From Corynebacterium rouxii (GTDB taxonomy: Bacteria > Actinomycetota > Actinomycetes > Mycobacteriales > Mycobacteriaceae): a stretch of DNA of 64,000 bases. Below the pieces are notes generated by a model. The model was given only the letters and a program-made list of their open reading frames with translations. It had not been told where the DNA came from and ran no database searches. The translations under genes were made by a program, and so were the position numbers. Positions 26,522-35,489 of this stretch are shown here, piece by piece (position 1 is the stretch's first letter; every line of letters starts with the position of its first letter). The stretch spans positions 1,178,001 to 1,242,000 of the forward strand of contig NZ_LR738855.1 in the NCBI RefSeq assembly GCF_902702935.1, in the 5' to 3' direction.

Positions 26522-27282
26522 GGAATCGTCCTACCGTGCTCATCTCGAGGTCGGTCATCGGAGTATAGGAATGAATCGGGGAATCCTTCAGCTCCGAGCA
26601 CTTTTCCAACCACAATAATTGCTGTACGGGTAATCTCAGCGCTTCGTGTCTTTTCTGCAATGTCAGCAAGTGCTCCCCGGACAATTGCCTCCTCTGGACG
26701 AGAGGCGTAAGCAACCACAGCCGCTGGACAATGCTCACCATAGTGAGGAAGCAGCTCTGATACGACACGGTCAATGTCATGCACTGCGAGATGGATACAC
26801 AAAGTTGCGCCGCTCTTACCTAAAGTAGACAGGTCCTCACCTTGTGGCATAGCTGATGCACGACCCGAAACTCGAGTGAGGATGACTGTTTGACCGACAG
26901 TAGGGACGGTAAGCTCATGTCCCAATGCTGCGGCAACAGCCGCAAAAGCGGGTACTCCTGGGACAATTTGATAGTCAATTCCCAACGTAGTGAGCCTGCG
27001 AGCTTGCTCTGCCACAGCCGAATAAATTGAGGGGTCACCAGACTGCAGCCGAGCGATATCGTGCCCATTCTTATGCGCAGCAACAATTGTTTCCATGATC
27101 TGGTCAAGCGGCATACGGGCTGTATTAATCACCTGAGCGTTTTGTGGAACAGATTCCAACACTTCTGGTGGAACAATAGATCCAGCGTACATGCACACCT
27201 GTGCCGATTTGATGATGTTATGCGCACGAAGTGTAAGAAGATCTGCAGCACCGGGGCCTGCACCAATGAAGTAAACTGTCAT
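26509..27282 (-). CDS. cobM: Precorrin-4 C11-methyltransferase CobM
   Basis: 257 residues, single tetrapyrrole methylase domain. Signatures: VYFIGAGPGAADLLTLRA, CMYAGSIVPPEVLESVP, ARLQSGDPSIYSAVAEQARRL, and QIVPGVPAFAAVAAALGHELTVP. It methylates C-11 of precorrin-4 with SAM. Same strand as cobL upstream (27 bp gap) and cobK downstream (overlap), so one operon is likely. Confidence 0.96.
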   Translation of the reverse strand: MTVYFIGAGPGAADLLTLRAHNIIKSAQVCMYAGSIVPPEVLESVPQNAQVINTARMPLDQIMETIVAAHKNGHDIARLQSGDPSIYSAVAEQARRLTTLGIDYQIVPGVPAFAAVAAALGHELTVPTVGQTVILTRVSGRASAMPQGEDLSTLGKSGATLCIHLAVHDIDRVVSELLPHYGEHCPAAVVAYASRPEEAIVRGALADIAEKTRSAEITRTAIIVVGKVLGAEGFPDSFLYSDDRPRDEHGRTIPCAH

Positions 27283-27309
27283 AATGAATTAAACCTTATT
27301 GCCTTCTAC

Positions 27310-28590
27310 TCAGAGTTCCTTTGTCAATGCTTTTACTACGGTCCATTGGTGTACCGGTAATGCAGGTTTCATGGTGATGAATGAGCCCACTGTGTGTTCA
27401 CGTGAAATTGCAAATGAACTCATAGTTCCACCAAATTGTTTACGCAGTGCCCAAAGCACTTGTTCGCTTTCTACCGTCACTGCGTTGGCTACTAATCGAC
27501 CCCCTACTGGTAGGCGTTTCCATGCGGTCTCGAACACACCCGGCGCGGTAAGCCCACCGCCGATGAAGATGACGTCGGGGTTGTCTGGAACATCGTCGAA
27601 TGCTCTGGGGGCGCCTTGCTGCACTGCTATCCTATCGGATACCCCGAGGTTGATTGCATTGCTGAGGATTCGTTCGCGACGTTCTTCAGATATTTCGAAG
27701 CAGACAGCTGTCGTTTGTGGTGTTGAACGCAGCCATTCGATAGCGATGGAACCGGATCCGCCTCCGATATCCCACAGATTTTCATGAGGTTTAGGTGCCA
27801 AAGCAGATATCGTGAGTGCTCGGACGTGTTGTTTTGTGAGCTGACCATCGGTGACGTACTCGGAGTCTGGTAGTCCCGGTACTCTACTTCGGGTGGCGGC
27901 GAGTGGGCGTATCGCGATAACGTTCAATGCTGAATCGTTCGACGGGTAGTCAGTAGCTACTCCTGAAGTAATTGTTTCGCTAACGCTGCCGATATCGCTC
28001 AGAACGGTTACTTCTGCGGTGCTTTGTCCTAAAGCAATGAGGTGTTCACAGATCTCGCGTGGAGACTCATGGTTGCGTCCTAATACTAAGAAACGGTCCC
28101 CTTGTTCGATCGCTAACGTGAGATGTGCGATGGGGTGGGTAACAAGGCTGTAGACGCTTGTAGTATCTAGCGCCCAACCGAGTTGTGCGCATGCTAGCGA
28201 TGCCGATGATGGCTGTGGAATCACAGTCATGCTGTGATTCGGAAGCAGTCGGTGGAGTGTGCTGCCGATACCGTGAAACATGGGGTCACCGGATCCAAGG
28301 ACTACGACTTCTTTGTCGATGAATTCAGCGAAGAGTGCTGGGATTGCCGGAACAAGCGGAGATGGCCATGCGATTCGGTCGCCTTGGAAATCTTCGGGGA
28401 GAAGTCCGAGTTGGCGTTTGGACCCGATGATGATTGTGGCCTGGCGTAGTGCGGTGCGAGCTTGTGCACCGAGTTCTTCTACACCGCCAGCTCCAATTCC
28501 GACGACGGTAATGGTACCGGTGTGTGCTTGGCCATCGTCGTTTTTGGGGCGTCCTAATTCAGAAACGCGCGCGGTTGCTTCCATACTCAT
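27310..28590 (-). CDS. cobL: Precorrin-6Y C5,15-methyltransferase (decarboxylating) CobL
   Basis: 426 residues, a fusion of CbiE-like (~25-215) and CbiT-like (~235-426) domains. CbiE part: TVVGIGAGGVEELG, VLGSGDPMFHGIGSTL, VIPQPSSASLACAQLGW. CbiT part: VTDGQLTKQHVRALTISAL, then SAM motif LWDIGGGSGSIAIEWLR and PDVIFIGGGLTAPGVFE. The enzyme methylates C-5 and C-15 and removes the acetate carboxyl at C-12. TAGAAT lies 9 nt upstream of the ATG at 28590, so it may also have its own promoter, separate from the SDR gene 21 bp upstream. Confidence 0.96.
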   Translation of the reverse strand: MSMEATARVSELGRPKNDDGQAHTGTITVVGIGAGGVEELGAQARTALRQATIIIGSKRQLGLLPEDFQGDRIAWPSPLVPAIPALFAEFIDKEVVVLGSGDPMFHGIGSTLHRLLPNHSMTVIPQPSSASLACAQLGWALDTTSVYSLVTHPIAHLTLAIEQGDRFLVLGRNHESPREICEHLIALGQSTAEVTVLSDIGSVSETITSGVATDYPSNDSALNVIAIRPLAATRSRVPGLPDSEYVTDGQLTKQHVRALTISALAPKPHENLWDIGGGSGSIAIEWLRSTPQTTAVCFEISEERRERILSNAINLGVSDRIAVQQGAPRAFDDVPDNPDVIFIGGGLTAPGVFETAWKRLPVGGRLVANAVTVESEQVLWALRKQFGGTMSSFAISREHTVGSFITMKPALPVHQWTVVKALTKEL

Positions 28591-28611
28591 AGTTACTCTA
28601 TTCTACCCCGT

Positions 28612-29388
28612 TTAGCGTGGCATTTTGCGCCAAATTCGGCGTGGGACGAGCTTCATTATTGCGGCAAGAATCGCTAGCTTCGACGGTATCCATAGCGTTG
28701 TGCTTGTAGATTTTTCTTTTGTTGATCGAGTAATTGCTGAGCAAATCGCTTCGGCGACGATGCTAGGAGTAACTGACATAGGAGCGGGTTTCATTCCTCG
28801 AGTCATGTGTCCGATAACGAAACCTGGTCGAGCGATGATCATTTTTACTGAGCTGCCATGAAGAGAGTCGGCAAGTCCTTGGCTGAATGCATCGAGTCCG
28901 GCTTTTGTCGATCCGTATACGTAGTTGGCCCGTCGAGGCCGCCATCCTGCGATAGATGAAAATACAGTGATCGTAGATGTATGTGTTTGTCGTTTCATGA
29001 TGTCGGCAAGCACCGTAAGCACAACAATTTGTGCCGTGTAATCTATCGTCGCGATTTCAGCTGCATGCGATTCGTCTGATTCGGCTTTATTCTGGTCACC
29101 GAGGATTCCGAAACTGACTACGGCGTGATCAATGCGTGGAATTTGGCTGATTATCGGCCTTATCGACGTACAATCTGTTGCGTTGAATTCTTGGACCTTG
29201 ACGCTACGTGCACCTAGCTCTTTGAGCACCGACACTAGTCCCCCACGGGCTGTAAGACGTTCTGATTGTCGCGCTAAGAGAACAAAGTCGCGGTTGCAGG
29301 CAAGATTGATGGCAATCCTCCCTGCGATTTCGCTTGAAGCTCCTACAATGACGACTGTTTCTGTTATTTTTTCCATGTTGTAGCTCAT
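28612..29388 (-). CDS. Short-chain dehydrogenase/reductase
   Basis: 258 residues. Rossmann motif VVIVGASSEIAGRIAINLA at the N-terminus, HAVVSFGILGDQ replacing the usual NNAG region, catalytic Ser in TVFSSIAG, and the Tyr/Lys pair in YVYGSTKAGLDAF. The substrate is unknown. The C-terminus is basic (KLVPRRIWRKMPR) and weakly hydrophobic, possibly a membrane contact. It lies between cobL and the M24 peptidase with a 4-bp overlap upstream; an SDR gene sits at the same place next to cobL in M. tuberculosis (Rv2073c), so the position is old. Confidence 0.87.
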   Translation of the reverse strand: MSYNMEKITETVVIVGASSEIAGRIAINLACNRDFVLLARQSERLTARGGLVSVLKELGARSVKVQEFNATDCTSIRPIISQIPRIDHAVVSFGILGDQNKAESDESHAAEIATIDYTAQIVVLTVLADIMKRQTHTSTITVFSSIAGWRPRRANYVYGSTKAGLDAFSQGLADSLHGSSVKMIIARPGFVIGHMTRGMKPAPMSVTPSIVAEAICSAITRSTKEKSTSTTLWIPSKLAILAAIMKLVPRRIWRKMPR

Positions 29389-30524
29389 TGCAATGTTCGC
29401 GGCTGGTTATTTAAACGTTCACAGCCTGATTCAGTAACGACGACTATGTCCTCGATTCGGGCGCCGTATTTTCCTGGAATATAGATTCCTGGCTCAATGG
29501 AAAACGCCATTCCAGGTTGAAGTACTAGCTTATTCCCTTTCATAATGAATGGTTCTTCGTGAGTAGATAGTCCGATTCCGTGTCCGGTTCGGTGAATGAA
29601 ATATTCTCCATATCCTGCTTGCGTGATGATCTCTCGCGCGACATTATCTACAGATTCGGCCGTTACCCCTGGGCGGACGTGAGCTACTGCAGCCTCTTGG
29701 GCTTTTTCTAGTACTGCGTATAGGTTTTTAGCTTCGGAAGGTGCGTGTTGCGGGCCACCAACGACAAAAGTGCGCGTGCAATCCGAATGATATCCAGCTC
29801 CAAATGTTCCTCCGATATCAACGACCACGATGTCACCAGTATTGAGGATACGGTCTGAAAAATCATGGTGCGGATTCGCTCCATTCGGGCCACTTCCAAC
29901 AATGATGAAATCGATTGCGGAATGCTCTTGGGCTATAAGTCGATGAAGATCTTCTGCAACTTCGGCTTCTGTGCGTCCTGCAGTAATCAGGTGGGGAACT
30001 TCGGCATGAACTTTGTCGATTGCTTCACCTGCAGAGCGAAGTTGTGCGATTTCATCAGGGTCTTTATTGATAAAAAGTTCGCTCATCACAGTGTTTGCTA
30101 ATACAAATGAAACCCCTTGTCCTGCAAGTCCCATCAGGTTAATAAGATGTGCCGCTTCAAGGTGATCATCAACTCCGATTACCTCTGAGTCTTTTAGCGG
30201 CGATAAGGCATTCATAGCTAGGGTATGCGCGTCTTCCCCATCATCCCAATACTGGGTTGTAACGCCCATTTCAGCTATGGCACTGCGAACTACATCGCCT
30301 CGATCCACTGAGGGCACCACAAAGACCACATCAGATAGTGAAGAAAAATCTGCAGGGATTATCAAAGCACTAAAACGCTCGTGGGTATCTATGCGTAGAC
30401 CAGTGAGATATTCCAGTTGTGGTCCTGGGCCAATTACTACACCGCGAAGCCCGTGATTGATTGCCCCTTGAGAAGCTTGCTGGAGTCTTTTTGCATACAC
30501 ACTTGAAGGAAATGTATTGATCAT
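29385..30524 (-). CDS. M24-family Xaa-Pro dipeptidase/aminopeptidase
   Basis: 379 residues. N-terminal creatinase-like domain (~1-150), then a pita-bread metallopeptidase domain. Metal ligands are visible: Asp in VVVDIGGTFGAGYHSDCTRTF (two Asp), His in HRTGHGIGLSTHEEP, Glu in FSIEPGIYIPGKYGARIED (two Glu). Such enzymes cleave Xaa-Pro peptides in the cytoplasm. Start ATG 30524: TACTAT ends 8 nt upstream on the minus strand, a leaderless pattern. The stop overlaps the SDR start by 4 bp. It corresponds in position to pepE of mycobacteria. Confidence 0.92.
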   Translation of the reverse strand: MINTFPSSVYAKRLQQASQGAINHGLRGVVIGPGPQLEYLTGLRIDTHERFSALIIPADFSSLSDVVFVVPSVDRGDVVRSAIAEMGVTTQYWDDGEDAHTLAMNALSPLKDSEVIGVDDHLEAAHLINLMGLAGQGVSFVLANTVMSELFINKDPDEIAQLRSAGEAIDKVHAEVPHLITAGRTEAEVAEDLHRLIAQEHSAIDFIIVGSGPNGANPHHDFSDRILNTGDIVVVDIGGTFGAGYHSDCTRTFVVGGPQHAPSEAKNLYAVLEKAQEAAVAHVRPGVTAESVDNVAREIITQAGYGEYFIHRTGHGIGLSTHEEPFIMKGNKLVLQPGMAFSIEPGIYIPGKYGARIEDIVVVTESGCERLNNQPRTLQ

Positions 30525-30540
30525 AGGGATTAATAGTAAA

Positions 30541-30561
30541 CCTCGGTGTCACACACCGAGG
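30541..30561 (-). terminator. Terminator of the helicase gene
   Basis: 8-bp stem cctcggtg / caccgagg with a 5-nt loop, followed on the minus strand by a short T-rich stretch. It lies just before the M24 peptidase promoter. Confidence 0.65.
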
Positions 30562-30574
30562 TAGTTAATGAAAA

Positions 30575-33367
30575 CTAGTTTCCGATCGCTACGACGCCTC
30601 TGCGTATAGCGTCGATAGCCTTGCGCGCTGCGCGCCGGGTGTCATTATTGTAAGCAGTCGATCGTACTTGTTCGAGCAAATCGACAACCTGTCGGCATTG
30701 GCGAACAAAATCTCCAGGCGTAAGCTCGGCTCCGGATTCCGCGGCAGCAGCAATACAATAACCGAGCGGAGCGCCGGCCGCCCACTGATGCATCGCCAAT
30801 GCGAATCCACCTTCGGGATACCTAGTGACGGGTAGCCTATAACGACGCTCGTCACTGCTAAGTTCCTCCCAAATCCGTACGGTGTTGTTCATGGCTTTCG
30901 CCATTTCTTCGGTTGCAGCGTCAGGTTCTCCACGAGTTTCTCGGCGATTTTCAAAAGTACACATGCTAACTACACCAGCTAATTCAGCAGGATCTAGGTC
31001 ATCCCAGATTCCCCGCTTGAGACATTGTGCCACTAATAGATCAGACTCGTTATGAATCTGGCAGAGGTTTTCGCCTTCTTCAGTAATGACAGGAACCCCA
31101 TCACGGAATTCGACGTAATCATATTCGGCGAGCAAGTTAACAATTCGATCGAAAGTACGGCCAAGCGTATCGGTTGCCTCGTTGACTTTGCGTTGAGCTG
31201 CCTCGAGCATGCGTTGCTGTCGCACCAACTGTTCCCCCACCCGAGCAAGATCTTCCCTCTTGCGCCAATGATGTGCAGGGTGTGAACGAAGCTGCTCCCT
31301 CAGCGCCGAAATAGTCGCATTTGGACGATTCCGCGGAGATGTTTTCAGCCGTCTAGGACGTTGGAAATTCGCTTTTCGGAACTGGTCAACTACAAAACGC
31401 GAATTTTTCCGTGGTTGTGCAATAGTTTGCCTGCTCAAACGCATATGCCCAATAGCTACTGGAGGCATGGCAAATGCATCTGGTCCTACGCGTCCAGACC
31501 AACCCGTTTCCATCGTGATCCATACCCGTGGGTCTTTTTTATTATTGGCTGGATTAACCACTACAGCTAGTAGCGGATGCTTTTTACCGGGCATTGCTAT
31601 CACATCACCAAGCTGCAGCTTGCTTAATACCCTTGTCGTTTCCATGTCACGTTGTTCAATAGCCAATCGCTTATGTTTGCGTTCTTCTTCGGTGAGCTCA
31701 CGACGTATGTGGATGTACTCCAAGAAACTATCGACGGCTCCTGCACCGTCTTGATCGTGACTATCAAAGGCAGCATGGAGTTGTTTAGTTAATTGATCGA
31801 CGGATTTTTCTAAGGATTCGATTGCTTTAATATCATCGACAACACTGCCATCAGCTTGGAACTGGGCAAAAGATTTTTCTAACAAGCGATGAGCTGGATC
31901 AAAGCCGATAGTCTTCAGCAAGTTCACCGACATGTTGTAACCCGGCGCAAAGGTAGAGACCAATGGATAAGTGCGAGTAGAGGCAAGTCCAGCAACTTGT
32001 CCTGGGTCCATCGCCGGTGCCCATCGCACCACCGCGTTTCCAATGACATCGATACCTCGACGGCCTGCACGTCCAGTCAACTGCGTATATTGTCCAGGTG
32101 TTAGGTCGGCGTGCCCTTCACCATTAAACTTCACGAGTTTTTCCAAAACAACCGTGCGCGCCGGCATGTTGATACCAAGTGCCAATGTTTCTGTGGCGAA
32201 CACCGCTCGAACTAGTCCTTTGGTAAATAGCTTTTCCACGACATGGCGAAAAGCAGGCAACATACCTGCATGATGTGCCGCGAATCCACGCATCAGTGCT
32301 TGGCGCCAGCGACGATAGTCAAGTAGACGGAGATCATCTTCGGGTATTCCCGCTACTCCAGCGGTGATGATATCGGAGATCTCTTGTGATTCTTCTTGAG
32401 TAGTAAGGACTAGGCTCGATCGCATACATTGATGGAGCGCGGCGTCACAACCGGCGCGAGAGAAAATAAACGTAATCGCAGGTAACATGTCCTGTTCTTG
32501 CAAGATATGAAGGACATCTGGGTGTGATAAGGCTCGATGCTTGTCCGAACGGTGGTGCGGGGATCGTCGAGAAACTCGGTTATCTGAGTCCATCGCACGA
32601 GATCTATTTCGAAATCCTCCAGCTTTGAGCTGGGCGCGGCCGTACTCTGTGCCATCTGTGGCCGTTCCTTCGAGACGCTCGATGTGCTCGACGAGACGAC
32701 TATTGACTTCTCCTGTTGTGCCGGGCTCAAATAAGGGATGCATACGACGGGCAACGAGCATCCATTGGTTGAGAGGCACAGGGCGGTTTTCCGAAACAAT
32801 AATTTTGGTATCACCGCGAACAGTATTAAGCCACCGGCCGAATTCCTCTGAATTGCTCACCGTCGCGGATAAACCGATCACGTTTACAGCTGCGTCAAGG
32901 CCAAGGATTGCTTCTTCCCAAACTGCACCACGGGAGGAGTCAGACAAAAAGTGAATTTCATCCATCACGACGTGACTGAGCCGATCTAAAGCCTCTGAAT
33001 CTGCGTAGATCATATTACGAAGAACTTCAGCAGTCATGACGACTATGTCGGCATCTCGGTTGATGGAAACATCACCAGTAAGCAGGCCGACCTTATCTTC
33101 ACCATGAGCTTTTACAAGGTCGTGGAATTTCTGATTACTAAGTGCCTTAATCGGTGTGGTGTAGAAACACTTAGTCTGTTGCGAAAGGGCTAGGGAAACC
33201 GCAAATTCACCGACAATAGTCTTTCCAGCTCCCGTAGGTGCACAAACGAGGACACCCCGGCCGCTTTCGACCGCTTGGCACCCTCGGATTTGAAATTCAT
33301 CAAGTGGAAAATTTTGACGTGCAGCAAAATAGCTTAAATGTGATTCTGGTTCCACGGTGGCATTCAT
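30575..33367 (-). CDS. HelY/Mtr4-type DEAD/DEAH-box RNA helicase
   Basis: 930 residues. Ski2/Mtr4-like superfamily-2 helicase: Walker A CAPTGAGKTIVGEFAVSLA near residue 42, motif Ia TTPIKALSNQKF, Walker B MDEIHFLSD (DEIH), motif III GLSATVSN, and second RecA domain VFATETLALGINMPARTVV with QLTGRAGRRGIDVIG. The C-terminal half carries the DSHCT helical domain (LTPGDFVRQCRQVVDLLEQV near the end). It probably acts in RNA processing or decay. TAGCCT ends 7 nt before the ATG at 33367 (leaderless). It matches helY (Rv2092c) in mycobacterial order, next to tatC. Divergent from trmL. Confidence 0.93.
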   Translation of the reverse strand: MNATVEPESHLSYFAARQNFPLDEFQIRGCQAVESGRGVLVCAPTGAGKTIVGEFAVSLALSQQTKCFYTTPIKALSNQKFHDLVKAHGEDKVGLLTGDVSINRDADIVVMTAEVLRNMIYADSEALDRLSHVVMDEIHFLSDSSRGAVWEEAILGLDAAVNVIGLSATVSNSEEFGRWLNTVRGDTKIIVSENRPVPLNQWMLVARRMHPLFEPGTTGEVNSRLVEHIERLEGTATDGTEYGRAQLKAGGFRNRSRAMDSDNRVSRRSPHHRSDKHRALSHPDVLHILQEQDMLPAITFIFSRAGCDAALHQCMRSSLVLTTQEESQEISDIITAGVAGIPEDDLRLLDYRRWRQALMRGFAAHHAGMLPAFRHVVEKLFTKGLVRAVFATETLALGINMPARTVVLEKLVKFNGEGHADLTPGQYTQLTGRAGRRGIDVIGNAVVRWAPAMDPGQVAGLASTRTYPLVSTFAPGYNMSVNLLKTIGFDPAHRLLEKSFAQFQADGSVVDDIKAIESLEKSVDQLTKQLHAAFDSHDQDGAGAVDSFLEYIHIRRELTEEERKHKRLAIEQRDMETTRVLSKLQLGDVIAMPGKKHPLLAVVVNPANNKKDPRVWITMETGWSGRVGPDAFAMPPVAIGHMRLSRQTIAQPRKNSRFVVDQFRKANFQRPRRLKTSPRNRPNATISALREQLRSHPAHHWRKREDLARVGEQLVRQQRMLEAAQRKVNEATDTLGRTFDRIVNLLAEYDYVEFRDGVPVITEEGENLCQIHNESDLLVAQCLKRGIWDDLDPAELAGVVSMCTFENRRETRGEPDAATEEMAKAMNNTVRIWEELSSDERRYRLPVTRYPEGGFALAMHQWAAGAPLGYCIAAAAESGAELTPGDFVRQCRQVVDLLEQVRSTAYNNDTRRAARKAIDAIRRGVVAIGN

Positions 33368-33466
33368 GCTCTCAAGGCTACTTGCTAGATGCGGAGAAAA
33401 CGTAAATAGGGTGATGGATCATGGTGGTGTCACGTTTTAGATAATGTAGCCCTACACTCTTTTACT

Positions 33467-33937
33467 ATGAGTAAGCTTCATATCGTTTTTGATAATCCAG
33501 TAATTCCTAATAACACAGGTAATGCTATTAGGACTTCCGCCGTAACTGGTGCAAGTTTGCACCTTATTGAGCCGCTGGGGTTTAACTTTGAAGACAAGAA
33601 CCTCAAACGTGCAGGATTGGATTACCACGACTTAGCTGATGTCCATATTCATTCGACTTTCGATGCCTGCATGAATGCTTTACCGCTTTCTAGGGTCTTT
33701 GCTTTTTCCTCTCATGCAACCACTTGGTACACCGATATCGAATATAAAGAAGGTGATGTCCTCCTATTCGGTACCGAACCGACAGGATTACCAATTGAAC
33801 ACCTTGAACATCCTCGCGTTACTCAGCAGGTACGAATCCCCATGTTACCGGCACGTCGTTCCATGAATCTTTCTAATTGCGCATCCATCGCGATTTATGA
33901 AGCCTGGCGCCAGTTGGGCTTTGAAGGGGCACAATAG
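33467..33937 (+). CDS. trmL: tRNA (cytidine/uridine 34)-2'-O-methyltransferase, SpoU family
   Basis: 156 residues, the length of TrmL. SPOUT knot motifs: VFDNPVIPNNTGNAIRTSAVTGASLHLIEPLGF (motif 1), LLFGTEPTGLP (motif 2) and RIPMLPARRSMNLSNCASIAIYEAW (motif 3, which forms the trefoil knot and binds SAM). It methylates the wobble 2'-OH of tRNA-Leu isoacceptors in other bacteria. TACACT ends 8 nt before the ATG, a leaderless pattern. Ends at a very strong bidirectional terminator. Confidence 0.94.
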   Translation: MSKLHIVFDNPVIPNNTGNAIRTSAVTGASLHLIEPLGFNFEDKNLKRAGLDYHDLADVHIHSTFDACMNALPLSRVFAFSSHATTWYTDIEYKEGDVLLFGTEPTGLPIEHLEHPRVTQQVRIPMLPARRSMNLSNCASIAIYEAWRQLGFEGAQ

Positions 33938-33946
33938 TTCCAACGC

Positions 33947-34011
33947 TTCAGAATAGATAAGGGAGCAGCAACGCCTTAATACAGCGTTGCTGCTCCCTTA
34001 TCTATTCTGAA
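33947..34011. terminator. Bidirectional terminator between trmL and tatC
   Basis: Perfect 28-bp inverted repeat (33947-33974 with 33984-34011) with a 9-nt loop; outer part ttcagaatagataa, inner part gggagcagcaacgc. It serves both convergent genes. Confidence 0.92.
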
Positions 34012-34021
34012 TGGCTTCTAG

Positions 34022-35116
34022 CTAAAGTACGTCATCAAAATTTGATTGTGTATCAAGCCGTTGTGGTCGTTCTAATGCGGAAGGAGTCACAGCTGCCGGA
34101 AATTCTGGGGCCGATGCGGCGATAGGACTGCTTGGTGTGATTGGATCTGAAGAAGCAATAAGTGTACTGCTGTCAAGAGAATCGGATGCTGGTGTGAGCG
34201 TAGATGCATGCTCATCATCAACGTCCATCCAATCTGGACGTGTATTCTTACGCCGTTTGTCGTTCAACCGAGTGAATTGAATCGCGAGTTCTACAAGCAG
34301 GCATAATGACGCGCCGAGCGCCACCATTGAATATGGATCTTGGCCTGGCGTCATGAATGCAGCAAAAATAAAGACAGATACGATAATGATGCGTCGCTTA
34401 TCTTTGATTGATTCATAGCTTAAAATTCCGGCGAGATTGAGCATTGCGATAATAAGTGGTACCTCAAAGCTCACACCGAACATGACAAGCAGGGTGAGGA
34501 TGAAATTGAAGTATTGGCCGCCAGACAACGCGGTTACCTGAAACTCACCACCCATTGTGAGTAGAAACTGCAGACCAACTGCGATAACAAAATAGGCTAA
34601 AACAGCACCGGAAACGAATAAGGTAACTGCCGCTGTGACAAAAAATAACGTCCACCGGCGTTCGTTTTTCATCAATCCTGGCGTGATAAAAGCCCACAGC
34701 TGTTGCAGCCACACTGGCGAAGCGAAGACTGAACCTGCAAGCGCGCCAACTTTGAGGCGAAGCATAAACATCTCAAACGGGCTGGTGGCGATGAGTCTGC
34801 ATTCACCGTCAAGAGTTAACACTGCCCTGTTTTCAGGTGGAAGCGAACAGTATGGTCCGCGCAAGATATCGCCAAGGGAACGTAGCGTAAACCAATGGAG
34901 ATTGACTGGGTGTTGATACCACATGAACCCCACGATGGTGCCAACAATTAAGGCCAAAACTGAGATGATTACTCTACGGCGAAGTTCTTGCAAATGCTCT
35001 ACAAGAGACATCGAGCCATCGGTAGGACGTTTCGGACGCACAGAAAAAGGATTATGAATCCGATTCCGACGAACCCTCGTCGCCTTGGTAGCGGACTGAA
35101 CATCAACGTTGCTCAT
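34022..35116 (-). CDS. tatC: Sec-independent (Tat) translocase subunit TatC
   Basis: 364 residues. Six membrane helices preceded by MSLVEHLQELRRRVIISV, the conserved TatC signature that binds twin-arginine signal peptides. Also seen: AGSVFASPVWLQQLWAFITPGLMKNERR and FGVSFEVPLIIAMLNLAGILS, with FMTPGQDPYSMVALGASLCLLVELAI at the last helices. The long C-terminal tail (~100 residues rich in Ser, Thr, Pro, Ala) is larger than in E. coli TatC and is typical of actinobacteria. It follows tatA by 72 bp on the same strand. Confidence 0.96.
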   Translation of the reverse strand: MSNVDVQSATKATRVRRNRIHNPFSVRPKRPTDGSMSLVEHLQELRRRVIISVLALIVGTIVGFMWYQHPVNLHWFTLRSLGDILRGPYCSLPPENRAVLTLDGECRLIATSPFEMFMLRLKVGALAGSVFASPVWLQQLWAFITPGLMKNERRWTLFFVTAAVTLFVSGAVLAYFVIAVGLQFLLTMGGEFQVTALSGGQYFNFILTLLVMFGVSFEVPLIIAMLNLAGILSYESIKDKRRIIIVSVFIFAAFMTPGQDPYSMVALGASLCLLVELAIQFTRLNDKRRKNTRPDWMDVDDEHASTLTPASDSLDSSTLIASSDPITPSSPIAASAPEFPAAVTPSALERPQRLDTQSNFDDVL

Positions 35117-35188
35117 TTGAGTTCCTTAAGTACATTATGCGTAAACCCCTTTCCATATATGGTTGGGGCTTACGCATAAATACCAGTG

Positions 35189-35455
35189 TTATTGCTGTGG
35201 ACGCTGAATATCAGTTGGCTGTGGCTGTGGAATCTCTACAGGATTGACAACTTGTTGCTGAGCCTGTGCTGCGATCTGGCGCTGCTGCTGTTGCTCCTCA
35301 TAGCGTTGATCGTCATTGCTCATTTCTTTTACTTCAGACTTAAAGATGCGCATAGAGCGGCCAAGAGAACGCGCTGCATCGGGGAGCTTTTTGGCGCCAA
35401 AAAGCAGTACAACGATGACGAGGATTAACAGGATTTCGGTAGGTCCTAGGTTCAT
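35189..35455 (-). CDS. tatA: Tat translocase subunit TatA
   Basis: 88 residues from the ATG at 35455. N-terminal membrane helix ([23 protein letters not shown]) followed by the FGxxKLP hinge and an amphipathic helix ([19 protein letters not shown]). The C-terminal tail is mostly Gln and Pro. TatA multimers form the pore for folded proteins. AAAGG 6 nt before the ATG at 35455 supports this start over the upstream ATG at 35473. Confidence 0.95.
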   Translation of the reverse strand: MNLGPTEILLILVIVVLLFGAKKLPDAARSLGRSMRIFKSEVKEMSNDDQRYEEQQQQRQIAAQAQQQVVNPVEIPQPQPTDIQRPQQ

Positions 35456-35489
35456 GATGAGCCTTTCTTTCAAGGTCGATAGTAAGCAA

